Shown here piece by piece: positions 9,683 to 18,920 of a DNA stretch of 18,920 bases; the first letter of the stretch is position 1, and every line of letters begins with the position of its first letter. The position numbers and the translations under genes are program-made. This stretch comes from Jimgerdemannia flammicorona (taxonomy: Eukaryota; Mucoromycota; Endogonomycetes; Endogonales; Endogonaceae), in the NCBI GenBank assembly GCA_003990745.1, contig RBNI01002303.1, positions 1 to 18,920 on the forward strand. Reading direction: 5' to 3'. Below the pieces are notes generated by a model, which had not been told where the DNA came from, made no database searches, and worked only from the letters and a program-made list of their open reading frames with translations.

Positions 9683-10519
9683 GCATTCTATACCTATCAA
9701 CTAGACAACAATAACATCATCTATACTTAAGGCAAGAACAATGTCAGTATACATATATATAGAAAAGGTAATGAACCCTCAGGCATCTTTTTGGATATAC
9801 TATATACTCCAGATATAGATAAGTACCTCTTCTTGATAGACAGGATGATTGCTCAAAAAGATAAAAGAGTAAATATATAACTAAACAGTATAATGGTAAT
9901 TAATCTAAAGAATAATAAGGAGTTAATATATATATCAAAAAGGGGAACCTATATATAATTGACAGTATATCAAGTAGTATACATATCATCTATATATTCT
10001 ACTATAACTAGAGAGGATATATGTCATAATGCTTAAGACACATCTGCCAGATGAGTTTAAACAGATAATAAGAAGTAGTTCATTAAGAGGATTACCAGAC
10101 TGTACATCTCTGAATTTCTTTTATAATAGATGATTAACAAATAAGGCTTCCTGGTGACCTTTTTAAGAATGGATATAGTGAGAAGCTGATATTCTCAATA
10201 TGATATATATGGATAACTGCAGCCTCATATAAATGACAACATTCTCTGAGAAGAAGTATTTTATTATTTTATTGACAATTATACTTAAAAAGCCTACTGT
10301 AATGTGCCCAGTTCAATGGAGGCAAATTACAAGGTTGGGGGTTGATGTAGTTTGGCTTGAGCCACTAGTTACTTTGTCAAAAGCAATGAAATGTTCTAAG
10401 ATTCCTGGTATCCTTGTTGGTGTTTAGTAGTATAATGGTCAAACTGGATACAATGGTTGATTTCCTTATTTGGACAGGTTCTCAGATATAGTAATCATTT
10501 CGTGTTTGTGGCACAAGTG
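9683..10519 (+). pseudogene. Ty1/copia polyprotein remnant (GAG-pre-integrase and integrase pieces)
   Basis: Frame pieces line up with copia Pol. From 9683 comes a FYTYQL-like protease-to-spacer segment, then RKGNEPSGIFLDILYTPDID (family form xGxxLxDVLYVPDLxxNL) and LFLIDRMIAQ. ISKRGTYI follows. After a frameshift, HLPDEFKQIIRSSSLRGLPD appears (about 10040-10100), the GAG-pre-integrase block normally written RLGHxxxxxLxxL. Near 10135 the Cys pair expected after it is degraded. YFIDNYT (about 10260-10290) is the integrase FIDDYS motif, and GILVG followed by YNGQTGY (about 10410-10450) resembles the post-integrase GILVGY block. Sequence expected between those blocks, including the integrase DNG motif, is missing. 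Many stops and at least three frame changes show a dead, internally deleted copy. It is cut off by the second LINE. Confidence 0.72.
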
Positions 10520-12860
10520 GTTTCTGGAGTCCTTGATGCAGAGGGGGAACTGGTACATGGTACACAACAGATCTTGGAGTTGCTGAAGGAGCAGTGGAGG
10601 GGTCTGTGGAGTGAGGAGGAAGGGGGGGTTGATGCCAAGGCAATTGGGGATACTCTGGAGGATTGGGAGCCACTATAGGTAGAGGGCCTGGGGGATTTGA
10701 TCCTACTGGTTCAAGAAGAGGAGATCCAGAGAGTCCTTGCAACAACTAAACTTGGAACAGTACCAGGGGAGGATGGATTATTCTGAGACTTTTGGAAGAA
10801 GATGGCAAAGGTCCCTGGAGTATTGGGAGAGATGGCAGTCCTCTGTGATCTGGTTCTTCTGAATAGTGAGTGGGTTGGAGAGCAGGATCTAGGACTGATA
10901 GTCCTGTTGTATAAGAACAAGGGAAGGAGAGAGGACTGGAAGAACTGGAGACCAATCAAGCTCCTGGATATTGACAGAAAGAGGGTTACTAAGGTGATAG
11001 CAAGATTACAGAAGGTTGCCCAACAGGTACTGGGTGAGGAGCAGCAGGATTTTGTTGGAGGCAGACTTATTAGAGATATGATGGCTTGGGTCCATGGTGT
11101 CATTGAAGGGGTTCAGGCCAGTATATTAGATGGGAGATTGGTCTTCTTGAACCAGGAGAAGGCCTATGACTATATTCAGCAGATATGGCTTAGTAAAGTA
11201 TTGGACAGAATTGGTATTCCTCCACCTTTTTGAGTATCTATGCTGAAGCTGTTAGGGGCAGTAGGGCAGCTCTAATGTGTAATGGTCACCAGAGCCTAGC
11301 ATTTTCCTTAGGGAGAGGAGTCTCTCAGGGGGATCCACTGTCTCCTATATTATATGCCCTTTCATTAGAACTTTTGATTGATAGGATCCAATGGAAGGTA
11401 ATAGGGCTCTCTATCTATGGTGTAGTGTGGAAGGTGGGGGCCTTTGTAGATGACATTGTGGTTGACTTGGATCAGTATCAGATATTGAGGCACTTAAGGA
11501 GATGGTGGAATGGTATGAAGTACACTCTGGAGCAAAACTCAACTGGTATAAGTATGAGACAATAGTGCTGGGAAATAGATTGGTAGGAGGGGACATCATT
11601 GGAACAATTGTCTCTGCAGGAGAGGCTGTGAGATATTTGAGCATCTTCCTTTTGGTATATGGGTCTGTCTTGCCACAGGTGTGGTGGAAGATGAGGGTGG
11701 CCATCTGGGGAGAGGCTCTTAGAGATTAGAGAGATCATCACATCTCTCTGGCAGGCCAGATATCAATTCTGAATTTCTACTGATTCCCTAAGTTGCAGTA
11801 TATTGCTTATTATTTGGAATTTCTAGCTTGGGTAGTGAAGAGACTAGTGAAACTGGCTAGGGATTGGATTTGGGCAGGGAGGTTGTCCCAGATCAGTTGG
11901 AATACTCTTTCAATTCCAGTAGATTGAGGGGGGCAAGGACTGGTGGACTTTCCTAAGCAGCTGTACTCTCTGAGAGCTTGGTAGTTGAAGTATACTATTG
12001 AACTACAAGGTGGTGGGTGGGTGCCACTATTGCAGAAGGTGTGGGAGATGAGATTCTCTCTAAGAGAATCCTCAGGAGATCTGTTGTCTCTGGTGGGTCT
12101 GGGTGGAAGCTGCCAGATAAGGTATAAAGGATTCTGGTAGGGGGTGGATGGAGTATACTGCATTGGCTTATGCTGGCATAGCAATGAAAGGGAGATGCTG
12201 TGGAGACCAGCTATGTAGAGATGGGACAGACTGCTATTGGGGGTACTCCACTTATTGAGTTTGATATTGGTGATAGAGTGTAGTATCAGTGGGGACTTGG
12301 TCAGGACCTTTGGCCTAGTAGTTGGTAAGCAGTGGGAATTGGAGAGGAGTGGAACTGAGCAGGAGTCTAGACATAGAGTGCTGAGGTGTAGAGATGGCTA
12401 CATTCCAAGTTTTGGATAGTATGATGGTAGATACTATGGAGGAATATCATATTGAACTTCTACTCTGGACATCTGGTATTTGGTGGACTCCTAGAGTGTG
12501 AGGAGTGTTATAATATCAGATAGGTTGGGTGGATGGTACAGATACCAGAACATTGGCTGGAAGAGTGCAAGGTTCTATGGAACTTTTGGGTAGCTGTAGG
12601 GGACTAGCTGGGGATCAGGAGAAGACCAGATGGAGAGAGAGGTTAATGGAAAGATTTGAGAACTAGGTTGGTGAGAGGTGTGGGCAATTCATGGTAGAGT
12701 GGATGCTAGCTATATGGGTGGAGATGGCTGGACATTGGCTCTTTGTTTTTGAGGAGGAGCAATGGTTGAGTTTGCAAGAGAGATTGTTAAGATGAGAGGG
12801 GTTGATGGGAGATATGCTGACAGAGTGATGAGTTGGGTGGAGTCCCCAGAGCAGGTGTAG
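10520..12860 (+). pseudogene. LINE ORF2 fragment (reverse transcriptase and C-terminus), interrupted
   Basis: It begins at the VLDAEGELVHG linker segment (the counterpart in copy 1 is VFDAEGDLVHG). RT blocks are NWRPIKLLD, QQDFVGGRLI, VFLNQEKAYD (motif A with Asn in the position of the first Asp), GRGVSQGDPLSPILYA, AFVDDIVV (Ala to Val beside the DD pair) and SGAKLNWYK. Frame changes occur near 11250 and 11480. Stops include 10676-10678 (TAG where copy 1 has CAG), 10784-10786 (TGA where copy 1 has TGG) and 11231-11233 (TGA at the same site as a TGA in copy 1). The C-terminal Cys/His motif is recognisable near 12480-12560. Decay is heavier than in copy 1. The ORF end near 12860 is approximate. 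Confidence 0.88.
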
Positions 12861-13064
12861 GTGCTATTTGGTAGAGGAGATCTATGAGCAGAGTAGTGGG
12901 AGGGTTGAAATGATTAGTAACCTAGTGGTCTTTAATTGAGAGGGTATGGGGGGGGGAGGGTTCCTAGGGGGATTGGGTAGGGGGGGGCTCAGTGTATTAT
13001 ATATGGAATAGATGAATATGTTAATAAAGGATATAGTCTAAGAGACTTTTTTTAAAAAAAAAAA
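12861..13064 (+). other. LINE copy 2 3' UTR and poly(A)
   Basis: G-rich 3' UTR, AATAAAGGAT near 13024-13033, a GTCTAAG motif and 11 A at 13054-13064. The order is the same as in the reverse complement of 1-229. Seven T precede the A run. Confidence 0.8.
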
Positions 13065-13518
13065 GAAGGAATTCAAGAAGCTCAGGGCCATCAAGCTGCT
13101 CACCAGTGAGGAGGGCTACCCCTTCAAGTGTCTACCCTATGTTGATCATGAATCTGTCTACAGGAGTATTCACTAGATCCTCAATGAAGAGAACTATATT
13201 GCTATCTTCTATAAGGGTGGCTTTTACAATTGTGCAGAAATGCTACCACTCAAGGCCAGCATCACTGTCATAGTACTTGGTCCTATACATATACATTTAG
13301 GACTCAATGTGAAGATCATTCAATATAGGCTAAACTATTTCCACCCATACAAGTTCTGCCTATATGCCATGATTGAGTTTAGTATACTGATTACCATCTC
13401 ACTAGAGCTCATTGAAAAGTTCAAGAATAGTAGCAAGACATGTGGAAAGCTGCTGGACACTATCAATAATGCTCTCAAATACATTACTGTTAGAGCATCA
13501 GACTATAAAACCCTTATA

Positions 13519-13681
13519 GTTAGTAGGAATTTGAAGAAAGAGTCATTATGATAGTGCAGGAAGAATGCTATATGGGAAGTAGGAGGAATGTAGTAGTGAG
13601 TGCTCATGGGATGCACCAATTCTATAATCATTAAATCCAATCACTAACAATCATATATATCTCCCAACTTCATTTAACCAG
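13519..13681 (+). other. Intron relic of the acyltransferase pseudogene
   Basis: GTTAGT donor at 13519, CTAAC branch-like motif near 13643, AACCAG acceptor ending at 13681. Removing 163 bp joins two family-like coding pieces in phase 0. This shows the relic derives from a genomic gene copy and not from a retro-transcribed mRNA. Confidence 0.6.
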
Positions 13682-14184
13682 CCCATCTAAGCCACTCACT
13701 ACTTATACAAGTCTGCACATCATAAGCTCTATATCTTGCAGATAGTGGAACTGAATTGGTACTTCATCTATAGCTATGACAAGTATGAGGAAGATCCCAG
13801 AGTAATGAAACTGCAGCAGAAAGTCCTAGCATACAACTAACTCCTGAAGTACTATAACTTATATGATCACTAGATCAACAAGACCTCTCTCAGCAGGCCC
13901 CATACATTTGGCCTATTGTTATACCACTTTTCTGTTCTAGTCATGTGGGGATTACTCTCATTCTCAGGATAAGTGGGTTAGGTATATTGGAAGGTTTGGC
14001 TAAGGGGGGGCCAGGGGGGAGACCAATGTTAATTATGAGTTAGAGATTGCAGAAGAGTTTGGAAGAGATTAGAGTACTTTGATTAAAGCCATCATTCATG
14101 ATGTTCTATGTCTTCTTTCTAGTACTATTTTTAATTTTCCTATTACTATCATCACTCATGTCATTAGAGCCAAGAAAGCTAGGG

Positions 14185-14300
14185 GTATGTATAGTCGATG
14201 TATTATATTTTAGTATCACTCTGCCAATCACTTAATCATTACAACCATCTCCTTCTTAATCTCTTCTTCCATCCTGCTCTTCTTCTGCCAACCCCAAGAG
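14185..14300 (+). other. Intron relic of the acyltransferase pseudogene
   Basis: GTATGT donor at 14185 and AG acceptor at 14299-14300, 116 bp. Splicing restores KKAREALAGS across the junction (phase 1), as expected for this family, even though flanking exons carry stops. Confidence 0.65.
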
Positions 14301-15341
14301 AGGCTCTTGCTGGCTCAATAGTTAAGATTGCTGACCATGATATTCTTGCCACAAGGAAGCTACATATTGGCTTGGCCTTTATTCCTACCCTCTATGTCAC
14401 CTATATCCTTATCACCCTGTTCATTGTGCTCTGAAGTGACTGGTCCAGACCAATCAAGCTGCTCACACTACTGCTTACAGAGAATTTGTTGCCATTTATT
14501 AGCTATATCAATATGAGGTTTGGAGAGAATGAGATTGATGTATATTGGTACATGATTTCATCCTGATTTATTTTTGCTTTTTTTTCTCTTTTTTCATATA
14601 TATATATAAATATTTATGAGAGGGGGTCATTGCATTAGGTGTCATCTTGCAGAGCTCATTTTGGAGCATTATATTAACTCTAGTAATAATTAATTCTCAC
14701 CTTCTTAGCTTCCTCCATCTGCTCTTTCTCTCAATCTTTGACTTTGCCTCTGTGGAGAACCTTCACATAGTGCACAATAGACTCTCACATGATATCACAG
14801 ACCTGATCAATGAGTATGGACCCAAGGTATTTCCTGACTTTGATGCTGATCAGATCCTACTCACTCCCTTGCACACCCTATGAGCAACGACTCTGACCCC
14901 CTTGACCTCAGTGACCATGAATTTAGCTGGATTCTTCACCACCAAAATGGACTGACTGGATGACTGCATCTTCAACTGGGGCCATGCCAATGACTCGGAG
15001 ACTGACAATATCATCTTTTTCCTGGACAAGTAGAATAGTGGTGTCTTTGGCTATATATCAACTTGTGGGAACTCAGGATCTGATTCTGAGGAGGAGAGAG
15101 GAGCTAGGTTCACCACTGGCATATATAGAGGCAGGTCCAAGTCCAGGACATCTAGCTTTGGGACAGGACTGTCAAGTGAAACTGGATTTAAATTGAGGTA
15201 ATGATAGAATTGCCAAGAGATCAATCATTCAATAAGGTGATAAATAGGGTCAGTGCCCAGAGGAGAGATTCAATAAAGAATTAGAATGATGGTTATGCAG
15301 GTGATAGAGAGGACAGGTAGCAGTCACAGAAGGATGTTTGA

Positions 15342-16882
15342 GTAATATCAGAAAGAGTTTGGTTTCTCTTTAGAATTCTATTTTTGGGCTTGGGTATCAT
15401 GATGGCATATCTTTGTTTCAATGGTTATGATGCTCATTCTTCTGTTTTCTCTATTTCCTCTATTTTTTCTATTTTCTCTCTTTCCTCCATTTCCTTGTCC
15501 TTGCTAACTATAGACATTAGTATATCATTATATAAATGATTTCCATACATCCATTATCCTAGTTTTTTTTCAGTTCATCAATCCCTCTCTCTGTTTCATA
15601 TCTCATCCTATGAAATCTCTTCTTTACACTCACATTGAGGTATGCTTTCTGTTATGCATGATGAAATCTTTTTGTCAGCAGGTTCTCACATTTATTATGA
15701 AGTATTATTTGATGAGATTTTTGTTATCAGCTCTTTTTCTTTATTTTTGCTGTTGAGATTGCATTCTTGAAAGCCATTACATGATTATTAAAAATGACAT
15801 ACTACTATGTACATATCTGAGTTTGGGGTGGCTTAGATGTATTAAGATTTATTATCAATTCCATAAATAAGAGATAGTACAATGGAAGTTAAATAGACTC
15901 TTATGTGTAATTCTGTATATAGTATGTTCACTTGGATCCATAGACTTGAAGCAGGTCTCCCAGTCACTTTTATTACTCACTTGATCTTATGGAATCTCAG
16001 ATAGAGAAATTAGACAGTATATAGTAGCATATTACTCTGTTCTACTAACTGACTGACTGACTAACTGACCAATTACATTCTAGTAGTAGCTATATATATG
16101 TATCACTTACTTGTAGTGAGTATTTCATATATCAAACCCCACAAGTGAGATATTTAGCATTTATATAAGCAAGAGAAGGTGATAATAGATAGAATTATTG
16201 ATAGACTGAATTTTCAGATGGTTTACCCCAGTATAGAGAATTGCATATTTTATACCTCTTGGCTAAAATACCTGGTCTGTCCTGTTGAGGACAGAAGCAA
16301 TGGGGCTATAGATATTATTTGCTGAATGCAAGCTATGTCCATGAATATGTACAACAACAAACTAGAGGCATTGAGTTACCAAGGTGCCAAGGTATTCTAT
16401 ATGGGGTATGGGACAGAGTGGCACAGCAGTCTCAGATCATCAGATAGATCAATTAGGTCAGTAGAAACATCACATATGCTTGATTAGCAATTAATGAGAT
16501 AGCACCCAGAGGAATTAGTGATTCCATCTCACATGACTCTCATGATGAATTTCGCTGAATGGTATAATTGCATATTTTTTTTACAAGTTGTTTTTTGGCA
16601 AAACATATCTGGCCTAGGATATAAACGTTTTTTTTTTTTTTTTCCTGTTTTCACTATGACCATCTCTTCTGTCTTCTATGCCCTGCTATCCATATCTATA
16701 CATACTTCAAAATCCAACCATGAAAGCTGCTAGAAAAAGACATCTACCTTTCCCCATGAGACAGTTGTTCATTCTGTGTATCTGTTGCTTTGCAGTATGT
16801 ATAAACCACCATGTGTGACTTTATTTCACAAAGCTCTCCTTTGGTCCCTTTGGCCTGATCACCAAAACCACCCACCCCCTCA
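15342..16882. other. AT-rich spacer without recognisable gene
   Basis: Neither strand shows an ORF with protein-like character. The contents are a pyrimidine-rich stretch (about 15430-15500), a short ACTG tetranucleotide repeat (about 16047-16068) and a run of 16 T (16628-16643). The first ~200 bp may be 3' flank of the dead acyltransferase gene, and the last ~100 bp precede the MFS exons. CpG is rare here, as in the transposon region. Confidence 0.6.
16628..16643 (+). repeat. T16 homopolymer
   Basis: Sixteen consecutive T. No LINE-like sequence was seen beside it on either strand, so I do not call it a transposon tail. Confidence 0.8.
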
Positions 16883-17146
16883 TTCCAGAAACCCATCTGC
16901 TTCACCATCCTATTTCCGTTGGTCTACTTTTTAAGTAACACTTGTTCATATTTCTTGTGGCTTGCACGTTTTTTTTGTTTTATTTTATTTAAATTAAATT
17001 AATTTTATTTTATTGGCATGCTTTCATACTATCTAATTGTTTAATAACCCCCCTCCCCCTTCTCATATGTATCTTCACACAGATGGTGAGAGGCTTCAAC
17101 ATCACCGATGACCCCAACAAGATTGGATTCTACATCAGTTACATCT

Positions 17147-17437
17147 TGTTGAGTTTCGGAACATCCACAAAACCAATGCTTATCTTGTGATATCACGCGA
17201 CAAAAATGATGTTGTGGGTGGACTTATCTCGTGACATCACACGACCAAAATGGTAGTATAGATGGAATGGAAAAGATAAGCAAGGGAGTCACGATGTGAT
17301 TTGTAATCCTTGAGAAGAGATCGCTAGGTTCATTTTCTTCAGTCGAGACAATCATTTTAGTTATCAAATTAGGTTTAGCTGGAACCGACGTCCCTTACCA
17401 AAATTCCCTCTTGACTCATAATTAACTTGATCTTCCA
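17147..17437 (+). other. Unexplained insert or diverged exon/intron inside the MFS gene, LTR-like features
   Basis: This interval sits where TM2 of the transporter should be encoded, and no hydrophobic exon is found. It begins TGTTGAG, contains two similar ~35-bp segments (from about 17178 and 17221; TTATCT-TGTGATATCACGCGAC versus CTCGTGACATCACACGAC), a TATA-like TAGTATAGATGG near 17255, and CpG dinucleotides. A short solo LTR or other small insertion is one reading. No clear target-site duplication or CA end was found, so the limits are soft. Confidence 0.35.
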
Positions 17438-17462
17438 TGGGGATATCTATTAGACCGAATCG

Positions 17463-17602
17463 GTAAAGTTTCTTTCCCTTGACTCTCAATGATCTGTTCA
17501 ACGAAACAGCTCCTAATACCTTTCACTCACCCATCCCCATCTACCCACCCATCTACCCATCCATCTACCCATCCATCTACCCGTCCACCTACCCATACAC
17601 AG
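17463..17602 (+). other. Phase-1 intron of the MFS gene with tetranucleotide-like repeat
   Basis: GTAAAG donor at 17463 and ACACAG acceptor ending at 17602. Joining ATC-G to GT-CGT-CGC rebuilds RIGRRPF, the canonical motif A context, exactly in phase. The 3' part of the intron is a CCATCTAC-type microsatellite (about 17526-17598). It supplies the pyrimidine-rich tract but also makes a misleading YPSIYPSIYP reading frame. Confidence 0.8.
17526..17598 (+). repeat. CCCATCTA-type microsatellite
   Basis: About nine imperfect 4/8-bp units of CCCATCTA/CCCATCCA. The tract lies inside the MFS intron just before the acceptor. Its length may vary between strains. Confidence 0.85.
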
Positions 17603-18920
17603 GTCGTCGCCCCTTCATACTAATCGGGATGACCGGCATGATCATTTCAATCCTCCTTTTCGGTGGGCGCTCGCCTCGCGCTCGCTTTGCGGCCTGCTGA
17701 ACAGCAACATCGGCGCTCTCAAGTCCATGGTCGCTGAGCTGACAGTTGATCATTCGTCTAACCAACGCGCCCGTGCCTTCTCCCTTCTTCCGCTCATGTA
17801 CGGCCTAGGGTCCATCTTCGGCCCCATCCTTGGCGGCTTCCTCACTCACCCCGTCGAAAAGTACCTCGCAGTGTTTGGCGGCAGAGGATGGACCACGACC
17901 TTGCTTGAGGCAAACCCGTACTTTATGCCATGTTTCACCGGCGCATGTTTGTGCACTGTCGGACTGGTGTTTGTCATCTTTTTTCTGGAGGAGACGTTGG
18001 GTACGAAGAGCAGGGATTCGGACAATGAGGATGAAAGTGAGGAAGGCGGCGAGGTCACAGAGCGACAGCCTCTGATGTCCGGAATCACGCCCTCCGGCGC
18101 CGGCGTCCCCGAATACAACACCTTTCCCATCCTCTCAACCTGCCCGCCTCCATCCATATCCACGTCCTCTACCCCCAATCCTCCAGTCATCCCCGCTATC
18201 CTCCTGCGCCCCTTCCCCAACCCCGACACTCGACACCACCACCATCACCGTCACCGCTTTTCGATCCAAACCGAAATCCAAACCCAGCAAACCGACCCTC
18301 CGCTCGGTGCTGACTCGCCCAGTCCTCATCATCATTACCGCCTACATCCTCGTCTGCTTCCAAACTGTCATGTACGACGGGCTTTACTCCATCTGGGCCG
18401 CAACTCCACCCTCCGAGGGTGGTCTCGGCTTCACCTTCAATGACATCGGCATCTCCCTCTCCGCCGCCAGCGTAATGACTCTTGTCATGCAGCTGCTCCT
18501 CTGGCCCGCTTTGCAGCGTCGCTGGGGAACCCTCGCCGTCTTCCGCTTCGCGCTCGCCGTCTACATCCCACTCTACTTTAGTCAGGGATTTCTGCGTCAT
18601 CTCCATGGCCCCTACGTCTGGGCCGGACTCATGGTATGCCTGGCCGGCAAGACCATGTGCAGCGTTATCATGTTTACCAGCTCCATGATCCTCGTGTCCG
18701 ATTCTGCGTCTTCTCTTAGCACTCTTGGAACCATCAACGGATTCGCGCGGTGCATGGCTAGCGGAATGAGGGCCATCGGACCGGCTTTGTGCGGGACTCT
18801 GTATAGTTGGGCTTTGGATGAGGAGGAATTCCCATGGATTGTCAGAGTACATTTTATGTGGGGGTTCTTGAGTCTTGTGGCTGTGGGGACATGGTGGTGG
18901 AGTTTATCGATTAAGGAGAA

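Larger units (their letters stand above)
10520..13064 (+). mobile_element. Second LINE copy, same family, 5'-truncated
   Basis: Homology to the first LINE begins at about 10520, inside the endonuclease-RT linker, and continues to a 3' UTR and an 11-A tail at 13054-13064. The length is ~2.5 kb, so ORF1, the endonuclease and part of the linker are absent. 5' truncation is the usual result of incomplete target-primed reverse transcription. The 5' junction lies in copia pol and the 3' junction in acyltransferase-like coding sequence. The two sides of the insertion are therefore different sequences, and a simple insertion with a target-site duplication is not visible. It lies in opposite orientation to the first copy. 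Confidence 0.92.
13065..15341 (+). pseudogene. Glycerol-3-phosphate O-acyltransferase (SCT1/GPT2 type) pseudogene, C-terminal part
   Basis: The family acylates glycerol-3-phosphate at the ER membrane, the first step of phospholipid and triacylglycerol synthesis. Pieces match the fungal family in order. FKKLRAIKLLTSEEG and PYVDHESVYRSIH come first, then the acyltransferase site III region (about 13205-13255), which should read FPEGGSHDRT but reads FYKGGFYNCA, then LPLKA. After an intron (13519-13681, phase 0) come LYKSAHHKL and VELN...YDKYEEDPRVMKLQQKVLAYN. VIRAKKAR is joined across 14185-14300 (GTATGT...AG) to EALAGSIVKI. Then come MRFGENEID, RLSHDITDLINEYG, VFPDFDAD and a Ser/Arg-rich tail with ELPRDQSFNKVINRVSAQRRDS ending at TGA 15339. 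At least eight stops (13174, 13688, 13970 and 14881 among them) and a frameshift near 15199 are present. Most stops replace expected Gln or Arg codons. The N-terminal third with the NQFVD motif is missing at the LINE junction. The assignment rests on remembered family motifs, not a search. Confidence 0.8.
16883..18920 (+). pseudogene. MFS transporter (fungal DHA1-like, 12 TM), disrupted and cut at right edge
   Basis: Exon pieces in order: PICFTILFPLVYF (16892-16930, TM1); MVRGFNITDDPNKIGFY (from 17083 after an acceptor CACACAG); WGYLLDRIG (17438-17462), which splices over 17463-17602 to GRRPFILIG, giving the MFS motif A loop; TM4 WALASRSLCGLLNSNIG; TM5 with RAFSLLPLMYGLGSIFGPILGG; TM6 ending FFLEETLG; an acidic loop with ERQPL; then RPVLIIITAYILVCFQTVMY, GFTFNDIGISLSAAS and TM9-TM12 to WWWSLSIKE at the edge. 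Defects: TM2 is not recognisable; the frame shifts at ~17662 (LLFG to WALAS, with about six residues lost); and it shifts again in the central loop (18117-18300), where I see no acceptable intron. The N-terminal junction also has a one-base phase mismatch. The gene is CpG-rich, unlike everything to its left. The substrate cannot be told. Either it is a recent pseudogene or some breaks are assembly errors. Confidence 0.85.

Noticed and set aside
10410..10462. tRNA-like A-box and B-box resemblance (TTAGTAGTATAATGG, GGTTGATTTCC)
   Set aside because: Boxes are too close together, no cloverleaf pairing was found, and the sequence reads as copia Pol.
10457..10520. SNHFVFVAQVVS-like reading as the acyltransferase NQFVD motif upstream of LINE 2
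   Set aside because: The same bases fit better as the end of the copia block after GILVG/YNGQTGY, with a frameshift, and the spacing to the next acyltransferase piece would be wrong.
13065..15341. Processed (retro-copied) pseudogene next to the LINE poly(A)
   Set aside because: Two intron relics with in-phase splice sites remain, so it is not derived from spliced mRNA.
17479..17600. Repeat protein reading YPSIYPSIYP
   Set aside because: It lies in the intron microsatellite; splicing removes it and restores the MFS motif A.

Overview
The window looks like TE-rich nuclear DNA of a filamentous fungus (probably Dikarya; I cannot place it further). The reasons are a Tad1-like LINE, a Ty1/copia pol remnant, short GT-AG introns, a fungal SCT1/GPT2-type acyltransferase relic and a fungal MFS transporter. 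Most of it is decayed mobile DNA. Only the last ~1.8 kb looks like CpG-rich host gene sequence, and that gene is broken too.

Layout. 1-5850 (minus): an almost full-length non-LTR retrotransposon with poly(A) tail (poly-T at 1-33), 3' UTR, ORF2 (endonuclease, reverse transcriptase, C-terminal Cys/His motif) and ORF1. All reading frames are interrupted. 5850-7440: AT-rich filler with one 90-aa orphan ORF and a dyad-symmetric tandem repeat. 7449-9682: two direct copies of a ~1.19-kb unit, each an imperfect giant palindrome whose outward-facing arms look like LTRs (TATA and AATAAA) around a ~160-bp non-palindromic core. 9683-10519 (plus): remnant of a Ty1/copia polyprotein. 10520-13064 (plus): a second, 5'-truncated copy of the same LINE family. 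13065-15341 (plus): the C-terminal two thirds of a glycerol-3-phosphate acyltransferase pseudogene, abutting the LINE poly(A). 15342-16880: gene-free AT-rich spacer. 16883-18920 (plus): multi-exon MFS transporter, running off the right edge.

The clearest theme is mutational. In the LINEs, the copia remnant and the acyltransferase relic, nonsense codons mostly sit where CAG/CAA/CGA or TGG would be expected (C-to-T or G-to-A), and CpG is rare. The MFS gene is CpG-rich. This fits a RIP-like or methylation-driven decay process acting on repeats and catching a nearby gene copy. I found no convincing wholly new biological system. The most structurally unusual object is the tandem palindrome at 7.4-9.7 kb.
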